The notes under the pieces are model-generated. The model was not told the DNA's origin. It was given only the letters and a program-made list of their open reading frames with translations, and ran no database searches. From a virus, in the IMG/VR virus record IMGVR_UViG_3300046836_000483, positions 1 to 32,077 of that record: DNA of 32,077 nucleotides; one strand, written 5' to 3'. Each line of letters begins with the position of its first letter. Within the stretch, counting starts at the first letter, position 1. Positions 21,308 through 28,973 of the stretch are shown piece after piece. A program made the translations under genes and the position numbers.

Positions 21308-22077
21308 CGCTGCCAGCCGCCCATCATCATGGTGTCGGGTTGGAACCAGAACGGCGCATCTTCGGTCGCGCTGTAGTCGGTGATTTCGTCGACCAGCGCC
21401 TTGGCTTCCTGCTTGATCCGAATCAGCCGCTGCTCCGGGATTTCATAGACATCGCCCATCGCCGCGCCGATGCTCTTGACGATCGCCTCGTACCACTCGA
21501 CCGGGAAATCGAGCGCGTCGTTGGCGGCAAGAACATCCTGGATCGGCCGCTGCACTTCGAGGTAGATGGTGCGGGTCGTATCCTGGGCGGTGGTGTAGAC
21601 ATAGAGCGTGCCGGGCGAATTGGCCGGGTTGTACGCGGACGCACCGCCCATGGTCGGCTGATAGTAAAAGCAATTCATCACGCCGAGTGCCGCCTTGTTG
21701 CCCAACTGCTGATACTCGACCCGCGACATCATGGTCAGCGGGGTGTCGAACGGCTGGCCGCCAGTGATGATCCGGAGGAACGAACCCTCCACTGCGCGCA
21801 ACGGCCGGTAGCTGGTGAAGTCCGCACCCACCGGGCCGATGGTGTAGCTGATCTTGCCGACCTGCATGGGGATGACCAGCGTGTCCCGACACCATTGCAG
21901 CAAACCCTTGGTCTGCCACTTCTTGATCAGCATATTCAGCTTCAACGCCGCCTTGGTCATGTCGGCGGCAGGGATCGTATCGACCGTGCCAAACTGACGG
22001 ATGTCCTGCAACGCTTCCGTGATCAGTTGGTCTCGGGTGATGATGATGGTGTTGATTGAGCCGCTTGTGTTAGCCAT
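21304..22077 (-). CDS. P22 gp4-like head-tail adaptor (tail accessory factor)
   Basis: The ATG follows GAGAGGGAACA. The N-terminus, ITRDQLITEALQDIRQFGTV followed by ADMTKAALKLNMLIKKWQTK and GLLQWC, is the helical pattern of gp4-type adaptors (D.li..ALr.ig.........a...LN.mik.wq..G..lW). Later parts, PLTMMSRVEYQQLGNKAALG and ALDFPVEWYEAIVKSIGAAM, followed by YEIPEQRLIRIKQEA, also fit. The protein forms a ring under the portal and joins the tail hub. At 257 aa it is longer than P22 gp4 (166 aa) but within the range of related podovirus adaptors. Gene order adaptor then hub matches the family. Confidence 0.82.
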   Translation of the reverse strand: MANTSGSINTIIITRDQLITEALQDIRQFGTVDTIPAADMTKAALKLNMLIKKWQTKGLLQWCRDTLVIPMQVGKISYTIGPVGADFTSYRPLRAVEGSFLRIITGGQPFDTPLTMMSRVEYQQLGNKAALGVMNCFYYQPTMGGASAYNPANSPGTLYVYTTAQDTTRTIYLEVQRPIQDVLAANDALDFPVEWYEAIVKSIGAAMGDVYEIPEQRLIRIKQEAKALVDEITDYSATEDAPFWFQPDTMMMGGWQR

Positions 22078-22205
22078 TGTTCCCTCTCGGCGATCTGCGC
22101 CAGCAACCGCTCACCTTTCATGGTCGATACGATGACGAGTTGTTGTAGAAGCTGCACCTGGGTTTTCCACAACTCCAGTTCCAATTCCTCATAGGACATA
22201 TTCAT
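22023..22205 (-). CDS. Small helical protein, 60 aa
   Basis: The ATG overlaps the stop of the fibre-like gene (ATGA). The product (MNMSYEELELELWKTQVQLL, then a further helix with KGERLLAQIAEREQWL) is a charged amphipathic helix with heptad-like Leu spacing and a Ser/Pro tail. Its 3' end overlaps the adaptor start by 55 bases in another frame, which is long but seen in compact phages. A second ATG at 22199 is possible. No function is assigned; the coiled-coil pattern suggests self-association or a chaperone for the tail. Confidence 0.6.
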   Translation of the reverse strand: MNMSYEELELELWKTQVQLLQQLVIVSTMKGERLLAQIAEREQWLTQAAQSTPSSSPETN

Positions 22206-22960
22206 AGGTACAACGGGATACGATACAGTCCCGGCGCACCCGCGCCCGACCCGATCAAGCCGAACGACAGGTAGCGGTCTGGTGTTGCTGGCAGCGGACT
22301 CGCGCCACCGGCTGTTGCGGCCTGGAACGTCGCTGCCGCGATCTGTAACCCTTGTGAATCGAGCAACTTCATGATCATCCCGGTTGAACCCCAAAACTCC
22401 ATCCCGCTTGCGTTGTGCCGGATGAACGACGAGTTGCCACTATTGTTGTTGAAGATGATGCCCTGGGTATCCTTGACGGTGAGGTTGCCCTGTTGACTCA
22501 CAATGTCATTTTTTGCCGTGATGCTGCTGGAACCCGTTATCGCCCCGGTAATCGCCGCGCCGCCGCTGGTCACGGTCAGCCCACCCGTAATCGTGGCACC
22601 CCCGGCGAGGACGTTTAAACCCCCGGTATTGATGGTCAGGTTGCCGCCAAACACCCCTCCGGCAGCGAACGTCGCCAGCTTGGTGACGACATTGATCGCC
22701 AACAGGTCGACCAGACCATTGGCCAGGGTCAGGCTTTTGGTCGCACTGCGGTAGACCAGTTGCGCCTGGGTCGTGTCCGACATGACCAGCGGCACATCGT
22801 CGGAAAAGCTGATCGTCGGCGGATTGACGATCGAAATGAACGACGACGACTCGCTGGTGCCGATACCGGCAACGGCCTTACCCAACCGATACAGCCAATC
22901 CCGAGTGTTGGTCGACTCCAGCGGACCCGGCGGCATCGGGTCGGTGAATTGCTGGCCCAT
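22202..22960 (-). CDS. Tail-fibre-like protein, 252 aa
   Basis: The ATG directly follows the stop of the 42-aa membrane gene. The N-terminus MGQQFTDPMPPGPLESTNTR resembles attachment tails of phage fibres. The centre is built of short Gly/Thr/Ile-rich strands (GGLNVLAGGATITGGLTVTS; GGAAITGAITGSSSITA), as in trimeric beta-helical or triple-spiral fibre shafts. The last about 70 residues are less repetitive and may be the tip. It has no peptidase or lyase motif. It lies next to the adaptor and the tailspike genes. GTTTAAAC at 22613-22620 is read as Leu-Asn. Confidence 0.7.
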   Translation of the reverse strand: MGQQFTDPMPPGPLESTNTRDWLYRLGKAVAGIGTSESSSFISIVNPPTISFSDDVPLVMSDTTQAQLVYRSATKSLTLANGLVDLLAINVVTKLATFAAGGVFGGNLTINTGGLNVLAGGATITGGLTVTSGGAAITGAITGSSSITAKNDIVSQQGNLTVKDTQGIIFNNNSGNSSFIRHNASGMEFWGSTGMIMKLLDSQGLQIAAATFQAATAGGASPLPATPDRYLSFGLIGSGAGAPGLYRIPLYL

Positions 22961-23089
22961 CTACATCATCCAGCGCGCGACCAGGACAAACACGATCGCC
23001 GCGGCGAAGGCGGCGAAGATGATCCAGTGCTGCCGGACAAAAGCCATGTACCGGACCAGTTCCTGTTTGTCATGCTGCCAGTTCGGCAT
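22961..23089 (-). CDS. Single-helix membrane protein, 42 aa (holin or spanin candidate)
   Basis: The ATG at 23089 has AGGAGGCGCT upstream; a longer in-frame start at 23146 lacks a ribosome site. A polar, charged N-terminus (MPNWQHDKQELVRYMAFVRQ) is followed by one helix (WIIFAAFAAAIVFVLVARW). This N-out or N-in single-pass form fits pinholins or other lysis-associated small proteins, but also many unrelated membrane peptides. It sits with a 24-aa membrane peptide between the tailspike and fibre genes, far upstream of the endolysin. The function is inferred only from size and topology. Confidence 0.65.
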   Translation of the reverse strand: MPNWQHDKQELVRYMAFVRQHWIIFAAFAAAIVFVLVARWMM

Positions 23090-23097
23090 AGCGCCTC

Positions 23098-23172
23098 CTA
23101 TTTGTGCGGCCGGACAACGATAACCCAAAGCACGAAGGCGAGCCAACCCACCGCCAGCAGGACAATCTCCAT
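23098..23172 (-). CDS. 24-residue transmembrane micropeptide
   Basis: The ATG shares its A with the tailspike TGA (TGATG), and the TAG stop lies within the AGGAGG ribosome site of the next gene. The product is MEIVLLAVGWLAFVLWVIVV followed by RPHK: one helix with a basic end. Such a precise fit between two coupled genes supports translation. With the 42-aa neighbour it could be a holin/antiholin-like pair; nothing more can be said from sequence. Confidence 0.6.
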   Translation of the reverse strand: MEIVLLAVGWLAFVLWVIVVRPHK

Positions 23173-25982
23173 CAGCTACCGATCTTGATCCACTTGGTCA
23201 GCGACAGGACGTAGATATACGACGCCGGGGCCGTCGCGCTCAAGGTGGTCACATTGCCGCTGATGGTCTGACCCGCGTTAGCGTTGAGCGTCAGCGCCGT
23301 CACCGTTTGCGTCGTGGCGAGCCGAACGATCTGACCATCAACCGGGGCGGCAGGCATCGTGATTGTGAGCGTAGCCAGCACACCGGCAGGATTGAGCAAC
23401 AGGCTGGAGCAGCCGTTTGGAATGGTAAGCGAGCCGCCACTGGCCGGAACCTGGAGCGAGTAACCCTGGTCGGCGATAGCAAACTTGTGCGCCATGTTGC
23501 CCAGGATGTCCCACCGTGTCGCTTCGCCAAGGGCGGCAAAGAAAATGGCAATCGGCATCAACGACGCGCCGAAAAGCGCGTTGGACCGAATGGTATGCAC
23601 CCCCGCCGTCGCGTCTGTACGCAACTCCAACAACGGCATTGGCAGATTTAGGTTCGATCCGCCATAGAGCCGCATACTCGCCAACGTACTAGTGCCATTC
23701 GGCGCGACACCGAAAGCGCCTTGACCATTAACTACCGAACTGGTGAAGTAAAAACGCAGCGCGTCGGTCGCGTTGCTGGTGTCCGACACCAGCGAATTGC
23801 CCCGGAAGAACGGCTTGCCAACGTCGCCAAGATTCTGCCCGGTGATCCAATTCAGCGTGGTCGCCGCATTGTTCAGACCACTGATCGAATTACCACTCAA
23901 GTCGTTGGCGGTGACGACAAACCGATCACACGTCGTCTGATTGACGTTGACACCGTAGCCGGTGTTGCCACCAGCGGCCATCGTATTGCCCGAGCGCACA
24001 CCGATCACGGCGAAGTCGGTGGTGTTGAATTGCAAGCCGTCGCCGGTATTCTGCGCGAATTGCCCGCCGATGAAACGGATGTTGAGCGCGCCCGCATCGA
24101 CTTGAACGCCATGCGAGCCGTTGACGATGCACTGGCAGTCGATGAAGTCGATGCCATTCACTGTCGTCGCGCCGCCGCCGATAATACGGATACCCTGTGC
24201 CGCGCTGCTGGCAAACCAGCAACCGATAAAATTGCAGCGATACACCTGCCCCGATCCGGTCGGCTGAATCGTCACGCCAGTCGTGCCGGTGTCGAACATA
24301 CAGTTGGTCACATAGACGGCGGTAGCGAACTGCCCGGTCGTCGGCGTGATCAACAAATTCTGGCCGTGATGGATGATCTGGAGCGCATGGAGCGTCACAT
24401 CACCGCACTGATTGATCTGGACGCCCGCCTTGGGCTGCGCACCGACCGGCGCGTCAAACAGGCAATTCTCGATGACAATCGACGATCCGTTGGTGTTGAC
24501 CAGGACGCCGATGCCGGTCGCTGGCGTTTCATACAGGAAAATGCAGGTGTCGATCCAGACCTGACCGACCGTGCCCTCCATGTCGATGTCGCAAAACGCC
24601 CCGGCAAAGATGCAGTTGTCGATAGCGACCTGTTGGCCGGTCGTGATCTTGATTTCGTTGCCCGCCGTGCGCGCCACCGACGGCGCAAAGCGCAGATTGG
24701 TGATATGTACGCTGTTGGTAACGGTGACGACATCGAGTACGCTGGAATTGGTGGCGATGTTCGATGCGTTCCAACCATCGCCCATCACGGTCATCACCTT
24801 CGACCACGGCGTCAGCGCGGCGGTGACCTTGTACGTTCCTGCCGGGAAATACAGCACGCCGCCCGCAGTCGGCATCGCGGCGAAGGCAGCATTGATCGCG
24901 GCGGTATCATCTGCCGAACCGTTGCCGAGCGCGCCATAATCCTTGACGCTGTAGAACGCGCCGTAGGGCACTGCCCAGGATTGATCCTCGCGCAAAAACA
25001 TCCGCTGACCAGCCACCGCACCCGGCGCGGGCACGATGCCTTTGCTCGGCGCACCGGATGGGCCGAACACCGGCAATAAATTGACCGCGACCGCTCCTGC
25101 CATGTCCTGCGCGTCCGCTGTCGAGCCAAGGGGGTTGCCCTTGAACGTCGCACCCGGCACTTGCGCCAGCTTGGCGTTGGTGACGGCGTGCGCAGCGATC
25201 GTGGTCGCCGACAATCCTGCCGTGCTGGTCACGTCGCCGGTCAGCGCCGGCTCCAGCACGAACCAGGACGCGCCGTTGTCGCGCGAAATGGTGCCGTCGT
25301 CGGTAGCAAGCCACACCCGTCCATTCACGCCCGGCGCGGGCCGCGCTGAAATCAGTCCGGCGCTGATCGAGATAACGCCGTTGCCGGAAATCGCGCCGAT
25401 CAGGATCGCGGCCTGGGCCGGTGTCAGGTCGATCGGGTTGGCGGGTGCCGCGGTGTTGTTGCCCTTGATCGTGTTCGCCGGCATCAGCGACAGCTTGGTA
25501 TTGTCGGTGCCGCTCGCCACCAGATCGAGCGTGATCGGATTGGTCGCGCCGCCATCGACCACCGAGACCCGACCGCTGCCGGTCAGGATGCGCCGGTTGG
25601 GCAGGCCGGCATCGGGTGCGGCCAGGACGTAGGCCGACGTAGTCGGCGCACCGCCCGAGACGATCGCCGCAAGATCGTCGGCGTAGGCTTTGCACCAGCG
25701 CAGTTCGACGAAGTCTCCGGGCGAGAATTGGGTCGGACTGGTCCCGCCTTGCCCGCGCACCACAGTCCAGCTACTGCCCGCGATCGCAATGACCTTGACC
25801 ACTTCGCGCCGCTGTTGTCCGGCACTGCCGGAGTCGGCCAGGGTGGCGTAGAAGTATTGCGGGTTGACCGGGTTGGGAAATCCCGCGGACGAGACGACGA
25901 TGATGGTCGTCTGCGCGCCGCTGGCAGCGACGTTGGCGGCTAACTGTGTTGCCGCATAGTCCGCGAAGATAAGGTTGGCCAT
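23172..25982 (-). CDS. Tailspike with pectate-lyase-like beta-helix, 936 aa
   Basis: The ATG lies one base after the stop of the zinc-protein gene (TGACATG). Residues 1-110 form an N-terminal attachment domain (FADYAATQLAANVAASGAQT; VVRGQGGTSPTQFSPGDFVE), and residues about 150-335 are collar-like with repeats (TPAQAAILIGAISGNGVISI). At 345-385 SVKDYGALGNGSADDTAAIN and GGVLYFPAGTYKV mark the start of a Pectate_lyase_3-type right-handed beta-helix that continues through Asn/Gly-rich coils to about residue 730. A distinct C-terminal part ends in ASYIYVLSLTKWIKIGS. The family binds and often depolymerises capsule or exopolysaccharide. Catalytic residues cannot be assigned by eye. With the PEP-CTERM genes this hints at a polysaccharide-coated host. 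Confidence 0.88.
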   Translation of the reverse strand: MANLIFADYAATQLAANVAASGAQTTIIVVSSAGFPNPVNPQYFYATLADSGSAGQQRREVVKVIAIAGSSWTVVRGQGGTSPTQFSPGDFVELRWCKAYADDLAAIVSGGAPTTSAYVLAAPDAGLPNRRILTGSGRVSVVDGGATNPITLDLVASGTDNTKLSLMPANTIKGNNTAAPANPIDLTPAQAAILIGAISGNGVISISAGLISARPAPGVNGRVWLATDDGTISRDNGASWFVLEPALTGDVTSTAGLSATTIAAHAVTNAKLAQVPGATFKGNPLGSTADAQDMAGAVAVNLLPVFGPSGAPSKGIVPAPGAVAGQRMFLREDQSWAVPYGAFYSVKDYGALGNGSADDTAAINAAFAAMPTAGGVLYFPAGTYKVTAALTPWSKVMTVMGDGWNASNIATNSSVLDVVTVTNSVHITNLRFAPSVARTAGNEIKITTGQQVAIDNCIFAGAFCDIDMEGTVGQVWIDTCIFLYETPATGIGVLVNTNGSSIVIENCLFDAPVGAQPKAGVQINQCGDVTLHALQIIHHGQNLLITPTTGQFATAVYVTNCMFDTGTTGVTIQPTGSGQVYRCNFIGCWFASSAAQGIRIIGGGATTVNGIDFIDCQCIVNGSHGVQVDAGALNIRFIGGQFAQNTGDGLQFNTTDFAVIGVRSGNTMAAGGNTGYGVNVNQTTCDRFVVTANDLSGNSISGLNNAATTLNWITGQNLGDVGKPFFRGNSLVSDTSNATDALRFYFTSSVVNGQGAFGVAPNGTSTLASMRLYGGSNLNLPMPLLELRTDATAGVHTIRSNALFGASLMPIAIFFAALGEATRWDILGNMAHKFAIADQGYSLQVPASGGSLTIPNGCSSLLLNPAGVLATLTITMPAAPVDGQIVRLATTQTVTALTLNANAGQTISGNVTTLSATAPASYIYVLSLTKWIKIGS

Positions 25983-25983
25983 G

Positions 25984-26274
25984 TCATCCCATCGTCAGCC
26001 GGTCGAGGATCGAAGCGCCGAGCACGCGAATCCCCGGCTCTTCAAACACCTTGACAAAAACGGGTGGCGGGTCCGGACGCGACCACGGCACCGATTGATT
26101 GTCCGGTACCCCGCGCACGAATTCCTGAACATTGCGCCCCTGCCAGCATTTCCGGCACAGCTTGGCCGGGCCGTTGAGCCAGCCGGTGCGCAATTCCTCG
26201 GCCTTGTACTTGGTGCCGCAACACTCGCACCGAACATTCCAGGAGTCGCGCTTGTAGTAATCGGCGCGACCCAT
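25984..26274 (-). CDS. Zinc-ribbon structural-region protein, 96 aa
   Basis: The ATG overlaps the preceding stop (TGATG). Two CxxC pairs, VRCECCGTKYKAEEL and AKLCRKCWQGRN, followed by VQEFVRGVPDNQSVPW and RPDP, match a very common phage protein (CDxCGFKYKxSEL...vCxxCW..RhPqdfvrg..DnqxvpWxRP). It is found in structural modules of diverse tailed phages; its exact role is unknown. The tailspike gene follows immediately. Confidence 0.8.
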   Translation of the reverse strand: MGRADYYKRDSWNVRCECCGTKYKAEELRTGWLNGPAKLCRKCWQGRNVQEFVRGVPDNQSVPWSRPDPPPVFVKVFEEPGIRVLGASILDRLTMG

Positions 26275-26603
26275 CAGGCATTACCAAGACCCGAGCCTTG
26301 CAGCACCGTGACCTGGGCCGATCCGCCGCCGCTGGCGGTGAAGCGCAACGCGCGCAGCGGGAACAACGGAACATTGCCGATCGCGCCGCCGGCCGCCGAA
26401 ATCGCCGCATTGAACGGCGCGGCCATCGGGAACCATGTGGTCGTCACCACCCGGTCGGTATTGTTCGGGTCGTTCAAGGTCATTTCCGCCAGCACGCTAC
26501 AGCCGCCGGAAGGCACGATCTGGAGGCTCAAGGTCGGATTCAGATAGTCGACCGGAAAGACGACTACCGACCCGGAGTTGATGATGAAGGTATTGGCCCG
26601 CAT
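26274..26603 (-). CDS. Hypothetical structural-region protein, 109 aa
   Basis: The ATG at 26603 is behind AAAGGACC; a start at 26639 overlaps the upstream gene and lacks a site. The sequence is beta-rich and hydrophobic/Thr/Gly/Ala-rich (FIINSGSVVVFPVDYLNPTL; SCFAL-like strands are absent; RVVTTTWFPMAAPFNAAISA), ending in VTVLQGSGLGNA. There is no helix-rich or catalytic motif. Its position between small structural genes suggests a virion decoration or head-tail part, but I do not recognise the family. Confidence 0.65.
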   Translation of the reverse strand: MRANTFIINSGSVVVFPVDYLNPTLSLQIVPSGGCSVLAEMTLNDPNNTDRVVTTTWFPMAAPFNAAISAAGGAIGNVPLFPLRALRFTASGGGSAQVTVLQGSGLGNA

Positions 26604-26613
26604 GGTCGGTCCT

Positions 26614-27012
26614 TTAGGTGAACTGCTTGACCAATTCAAGGGCGATCGAGAACGATTTGCGCTCGCCGAACCAGCCCTTTGTGCAGAGCATCAGGTTGCC
26701 GGTGAAACCGGGTGTGGTGTTCTGCCGGCCACCGGCCCGCTCGAAGTTGGACTGACCCTTGCCGGACATACTCATGACGTGCATCGGCGGGTCGGCTTCC
26801 CAGAGGAATTCGACGGTCAGGCCCGCCTCGATGAAATACTCGGACGTGTCCAGCCGCAAGCGAGTGATCTTGTAATTCGGCTCGACATACAACCGCTCGA
26901 TGTCGACCACGACGGTCGGCGGCAGATCACCATCATCCAGCACCCCGATGATGTTGAACACCGCATTGCGCGGCCCGTCGTGGGTGACCTCGGCGTGGAG
27001 CGAGTTGGGCAC
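26614..27012 (-). CDS. Conserved structural-region protein, 132 aa
   Basis: The start is GTG at 27012 behind TAGGAGCGGGC. The product has alternating strands (NAVFNIIGVLDDGDLPPTVV; RLYVEPNYKITRLRLD), then IEAGLTVEFLWEADPPMHVM and GKGQSNFERAGG. Proteins with this pattern (rl..i.y.i..g..v.llWda..p..i..lsGrg) occur after the capsid gene in several podoviruses, but without a known role. No membrane helix is present. It is likely a minor head or head-tail component. Confidence 0.65.
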   Translation of the reverse strand: MPNSLHAEVTHDGPRNAVFNIIGVLDDGDLPPTVVVDIERLYVEPNYKITRLRLDTSEYFIEAGLTVEFLWEADPPMHVMSMSGKGQSNFERAGGRQNTTPGFTGNLMLCTKGWFGERKSFSIALELVKQFT

Positions 27013-27020
27013 GCCCGCTC

Positions 27021-27806
27021 CTAGAACCGGAGGATTTCGTTGCCCGCGTAGAAGTAATCGACCGTCATCGTCTTGGCTGCCGCCGCCGCCGCCTTGATGC
27101 CGAAGCCCGCGACCAGATTCGTTGCCGGCACCGGCAGGTTGACCAGCGAATTCGGGTTGGCACCATCGGCGCTGGCCGAGACCGCGATCCCCGCGCCGCC
27201 CGGATAGTACGGCTGCGCTTGCGCCAGCGGCGTGGCCAGCCCGAGCGTGGAGAACACATACAGGTTCGGCGTCGGCTTGCCGTCCAAGTAGAAGCCGAAC
27301 GTGCGCGGGTCGTTGGCCGAAATCAGACCGACCGGCAGCACGGTCTTGACGCCGCCGTTGTTGATCACGAAATTCAGTTGGGCCGCACCGGACGCCTTCT
27401 CGAAATACAGGCCGGATGTCGGCGCGAAGCCGGCAAAGGTGTTGGCGAAGCCGGCGTAGAGGATGTCGGCGCTGGCGTCATTGGTCTGCATATTGAGCGC
27501 GTACCACAGCCGCGCGCCCGCGATGACGTTGAAGTCCGCCACCAGCGTTTGCAGCGCCGCGGTGTCGGCACCGGTCGCCGCGGTGGTCAGCAGCAGTTGA
27601 CCGCCATTGCCCGGTGTGAGCGCGATCGCGCCGCCGGCCGACAGCGTCTGCACCCAATCGGCCGCCTGGAAATTGTCGAAGTCGGAAAAGACTTCGTGAA
27701 TCCGGAACGGTGACGGTCCGGGATAGTCGCCGAACAGGTAGCCTTGCGGCGACGTTGCAATACCTGCGGGCGACCGCTGCGGGGGTGAACCGGTGGGGAA
27801 ACCCAT
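27021..27806 (-). CDS. Putative virion structural protein, 261 aa
   Basis: The ATG follows TAGGAGAACGAC. After a Pro/Gly-rich lead, residues about 35-250 alternate strands and loops rich in Ala, Gly and Asn (IHEVFSDFDNFQAADWVQTL; SGLYFEKASGAAQLNFVINN; KTMTVDYFYAGNEILRF), like a jelly-roll or lectin-type domain. It lies downstream of the capsid gene and two RNA hairpins. A head-fibre or decoration role is plausible, unproven. Confidence 0.65.
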   Translation of the reverse strand: MGFPTGSPPQRSPAGIATSPQGYLFGDYPGPSPFRIHEVFSDFDNFQAADWVQTLSAGGAIALTPGNGGQLLLTTAATGADTAALQTLVADFNVIAGARLWYALNMQTNDASADILYAGFANTFAGFAPTSGLYFEKASGAAQLNFVINNGGVKTVLPVGLISANDPRTFGFYLDGKPTPNLYVFSTLGLATPLAQAQPYYPGGAGIAVSASADGANPNSLVNLPVPATNLVAGFGIKAAAAAAKTMTVDYFYAGNEILRF

Positions 27807-27821
27807 GTCGTTCTCCTATCG

Positions 27822-27851
27822 AGCGCCAAAATGGCGCGGGCGAACCCGCGC
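27822..27851 (-). promoter_or_regulatory. Two overlapping, mutually exclusive hairpins in a leader
   Basis: On the minus strand GCGCGGG-TTCG-CCCGCGC (27834-27851) is a 7-bp stem with a UUCG tetraloop. The 3' arm can instead pair in GCGCCA-TTT-TGGCGC (27822-27836). They share bases, so only one can form at a time. They lie between the Lys-rich micropeptide stop (27872) and the ribosome site of the 261-aa gene, and could tune processing or translation of the message. Confidence 0.6.
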
Positions 27852-27871
27852 TCTACGGAGAAAGCCGAAAG

Positions 27872-27952
27872 CTACTTCGGCTTCTTGATCTTTTTCGGCT
27901 TCGGCTGCTTCTTTCCTTTGCCGGTGCCGGCGCGACGTTGCTTGTTCATCAT
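27872..27952 (-). CDS. Lysine-rich micropeptide, 26 aa
   Basis: ATG-ATG at 27952 follows GGAGG with close spacing (GGAGGCATGATG). The product begins MMNKQRRAGTGKGKKQPKPK and ends KIKKPK: half of the residues are basic. It starts directly after the T-run of the capsid terminator, so it is translated only on read-through or if the terminator leaks. It resembles the 40-aa basic peptide after the large ejection protein. No family is known; it may bind nucleic acid. Confidence 0.55.
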   Translation of the reverse strand: MMNKQRRAGTGKGKKQPKPKKIKKPK

Positions 27953-27958
27953 GCCTCC

Positions 27959-27995
27959 AAAAAATCCGGAGCCGAGTGGCAGATTCGGCCCCGGA
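27959..27995 (-). terminator. Strong rho-independent terminator after the major capsid gene
   Basis: On the minus strand TCCGGGGCCGA pairs with TCGGCTCCGGA (arms 27985-27995 and 27965-27975, one G-U) around a 9-base loop, followed by TTTTTT (27959-27964). It is 40 bases past the capsid stop and directly ahead of the ribosome site of the 26-aa peptide. It should lower transcription of all later tail genes relative to capsid. Confidence 0.85.
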
Positions 27996-28034
27996 CAGGT
28001 CCGCACCGGGGAGGCCGGCGCGGGTGGCAGAGTG

Positions 28035-28964
28035 CTATGGCCCGTTGACTGCCCAGAGCGCCCGCGGGTCGTCCCAGAGGAAGCAGTACCGCTCCCACGC
28101 CATCGCCTTGAAATTGCGCGTGTCGAAGTCGTTGTCCTGCTCGAACTGGATTGCGGTGCGCTCCTGGAAGATCATGCCGGTGCCGCCGCCGTCGACATCA
28201 TTGCGCACGAACCACGCATGAGGCGCGGTCAGGTACACGTTCATCTTGATGCCGTCCGGCAGAGCATTGGTGGCACGCAGGATGTTGAGGTCGTTGTTGG
28301 CAGTACCCGCTTGATAGACCGATTTCAGGATACGGTTCGCGTTGAACCATTCCTGCCGTGGCACGATCAGGCACTTCGGGATCACCTGACAGAACAGGCC
28401 GCGATCGTTCTGGAAGCCGAAGATGTTGATCATCGCATCTTCCAGGGACGCCTCCGACAAGTCGGCCGAGACTGCCGGCGTGTTGGCGAAGGACCCACCC
28501 GAGATATTCGGGTGCGCCGTCGAGGCCAGGGTGACACCGTCCGCGCCGACGAAGCCGGCGGTAAAGGCACGGTTGTAGACCAGCGCGCCGTTCTGCTCTT
28601 TCGCTTGCCGCATCGACCACCCGAGCATGGCAGTGCGCCGCTTGGCGACCGCAGCGTACAGATTGTCCGCCTGCTCTTCCATGGTCACGATGTAGCCCAG
28701 ACCATAGGTGATGTTGGTGCCGCGAGCGATCCAGCCTTGCGATTCGCTGTCGTACTGGACCGATCCGCCCTGGGATTTCACTAAGCCCAGGCCGAAGCCA
28801 GTGACCGAAACATACTCTTCGTAGTTTTTGTCGCTGTCGACCTTGTTGAACAGATCGGTGTATTGCGGTTTCCACTCCTTGTACTGCCGACCCCAGATGC
28901 CCTTGAGTCCCGGCCACAGGAATTTGAGTGAAGAACCGGTGGTGATGACGCCGCCGATAGGCAT
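28035..28964 (-). CDS. Major capsid protein
   Basis: The ATG has TAGGAGACCACC upstream. The N-terminus ITTGSSLKFLWPGLKGIWGR followed by QYTDLFNKVDSDKNYEEYVS fits capsid proteins of the LWPGl-type HK97-fold group. Later features are GLGYIVTMEEQADNLY, AKRRTAMLGWSMRQAKEQ, PKCLIVPRQEWFNANRILKS and the C-terminal WERYCFLWDDPRALWAVNG, as in many MCPs lacking an N-terminal delta domain. At 309 aa it has normal length. Its position after scaffold and a decoration-like gene supports the assignment, and a terminator follows immediately. The GroES-like protein encoded upstream may assist its folding. Confidence 0.88.
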   Translation of the reverse strand: MPIGGVITTGSSLKFLWPGLKGIWGRQYKEWKPQYTDLFNKVDSDKNYEEYVSVTGFGLGLVKSQGGSVQYDSESQGWIARGTNITYGLGYIVTMEEQADNLYAAVAKRRTAMLGWSMRQAKEQNGALVYNRAFTAGFVGADGVTLASTAHPNISGGSFANTPAVSADLSEASLEDAMINIFGFQNDRGLFCQVIPKCLIVPRQEWFNANRILKSVYQAGTANNDLNILRATNALPDGIKMNVYLTAPHAWFVRNDVDGGGTGMIFQERTAIQFEQDNDFDTRNFKAMAWERYCFLWDDPRALWAVNGP

Positions 28965-28973
28965 GGTGGTCTC

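Noticed and set aside
23721-25079. 452-residue plus-strand frame opposite the tailspike
   Set aside because: The composition is that of antisense translation; the minus strand has clear tailspike motifs.
27831-28784. 317-residue plus-strand frame over the capsid gene
   Set aside because: It runs through a minus-strand terminator and the capsid gene and has shadow-like composition.
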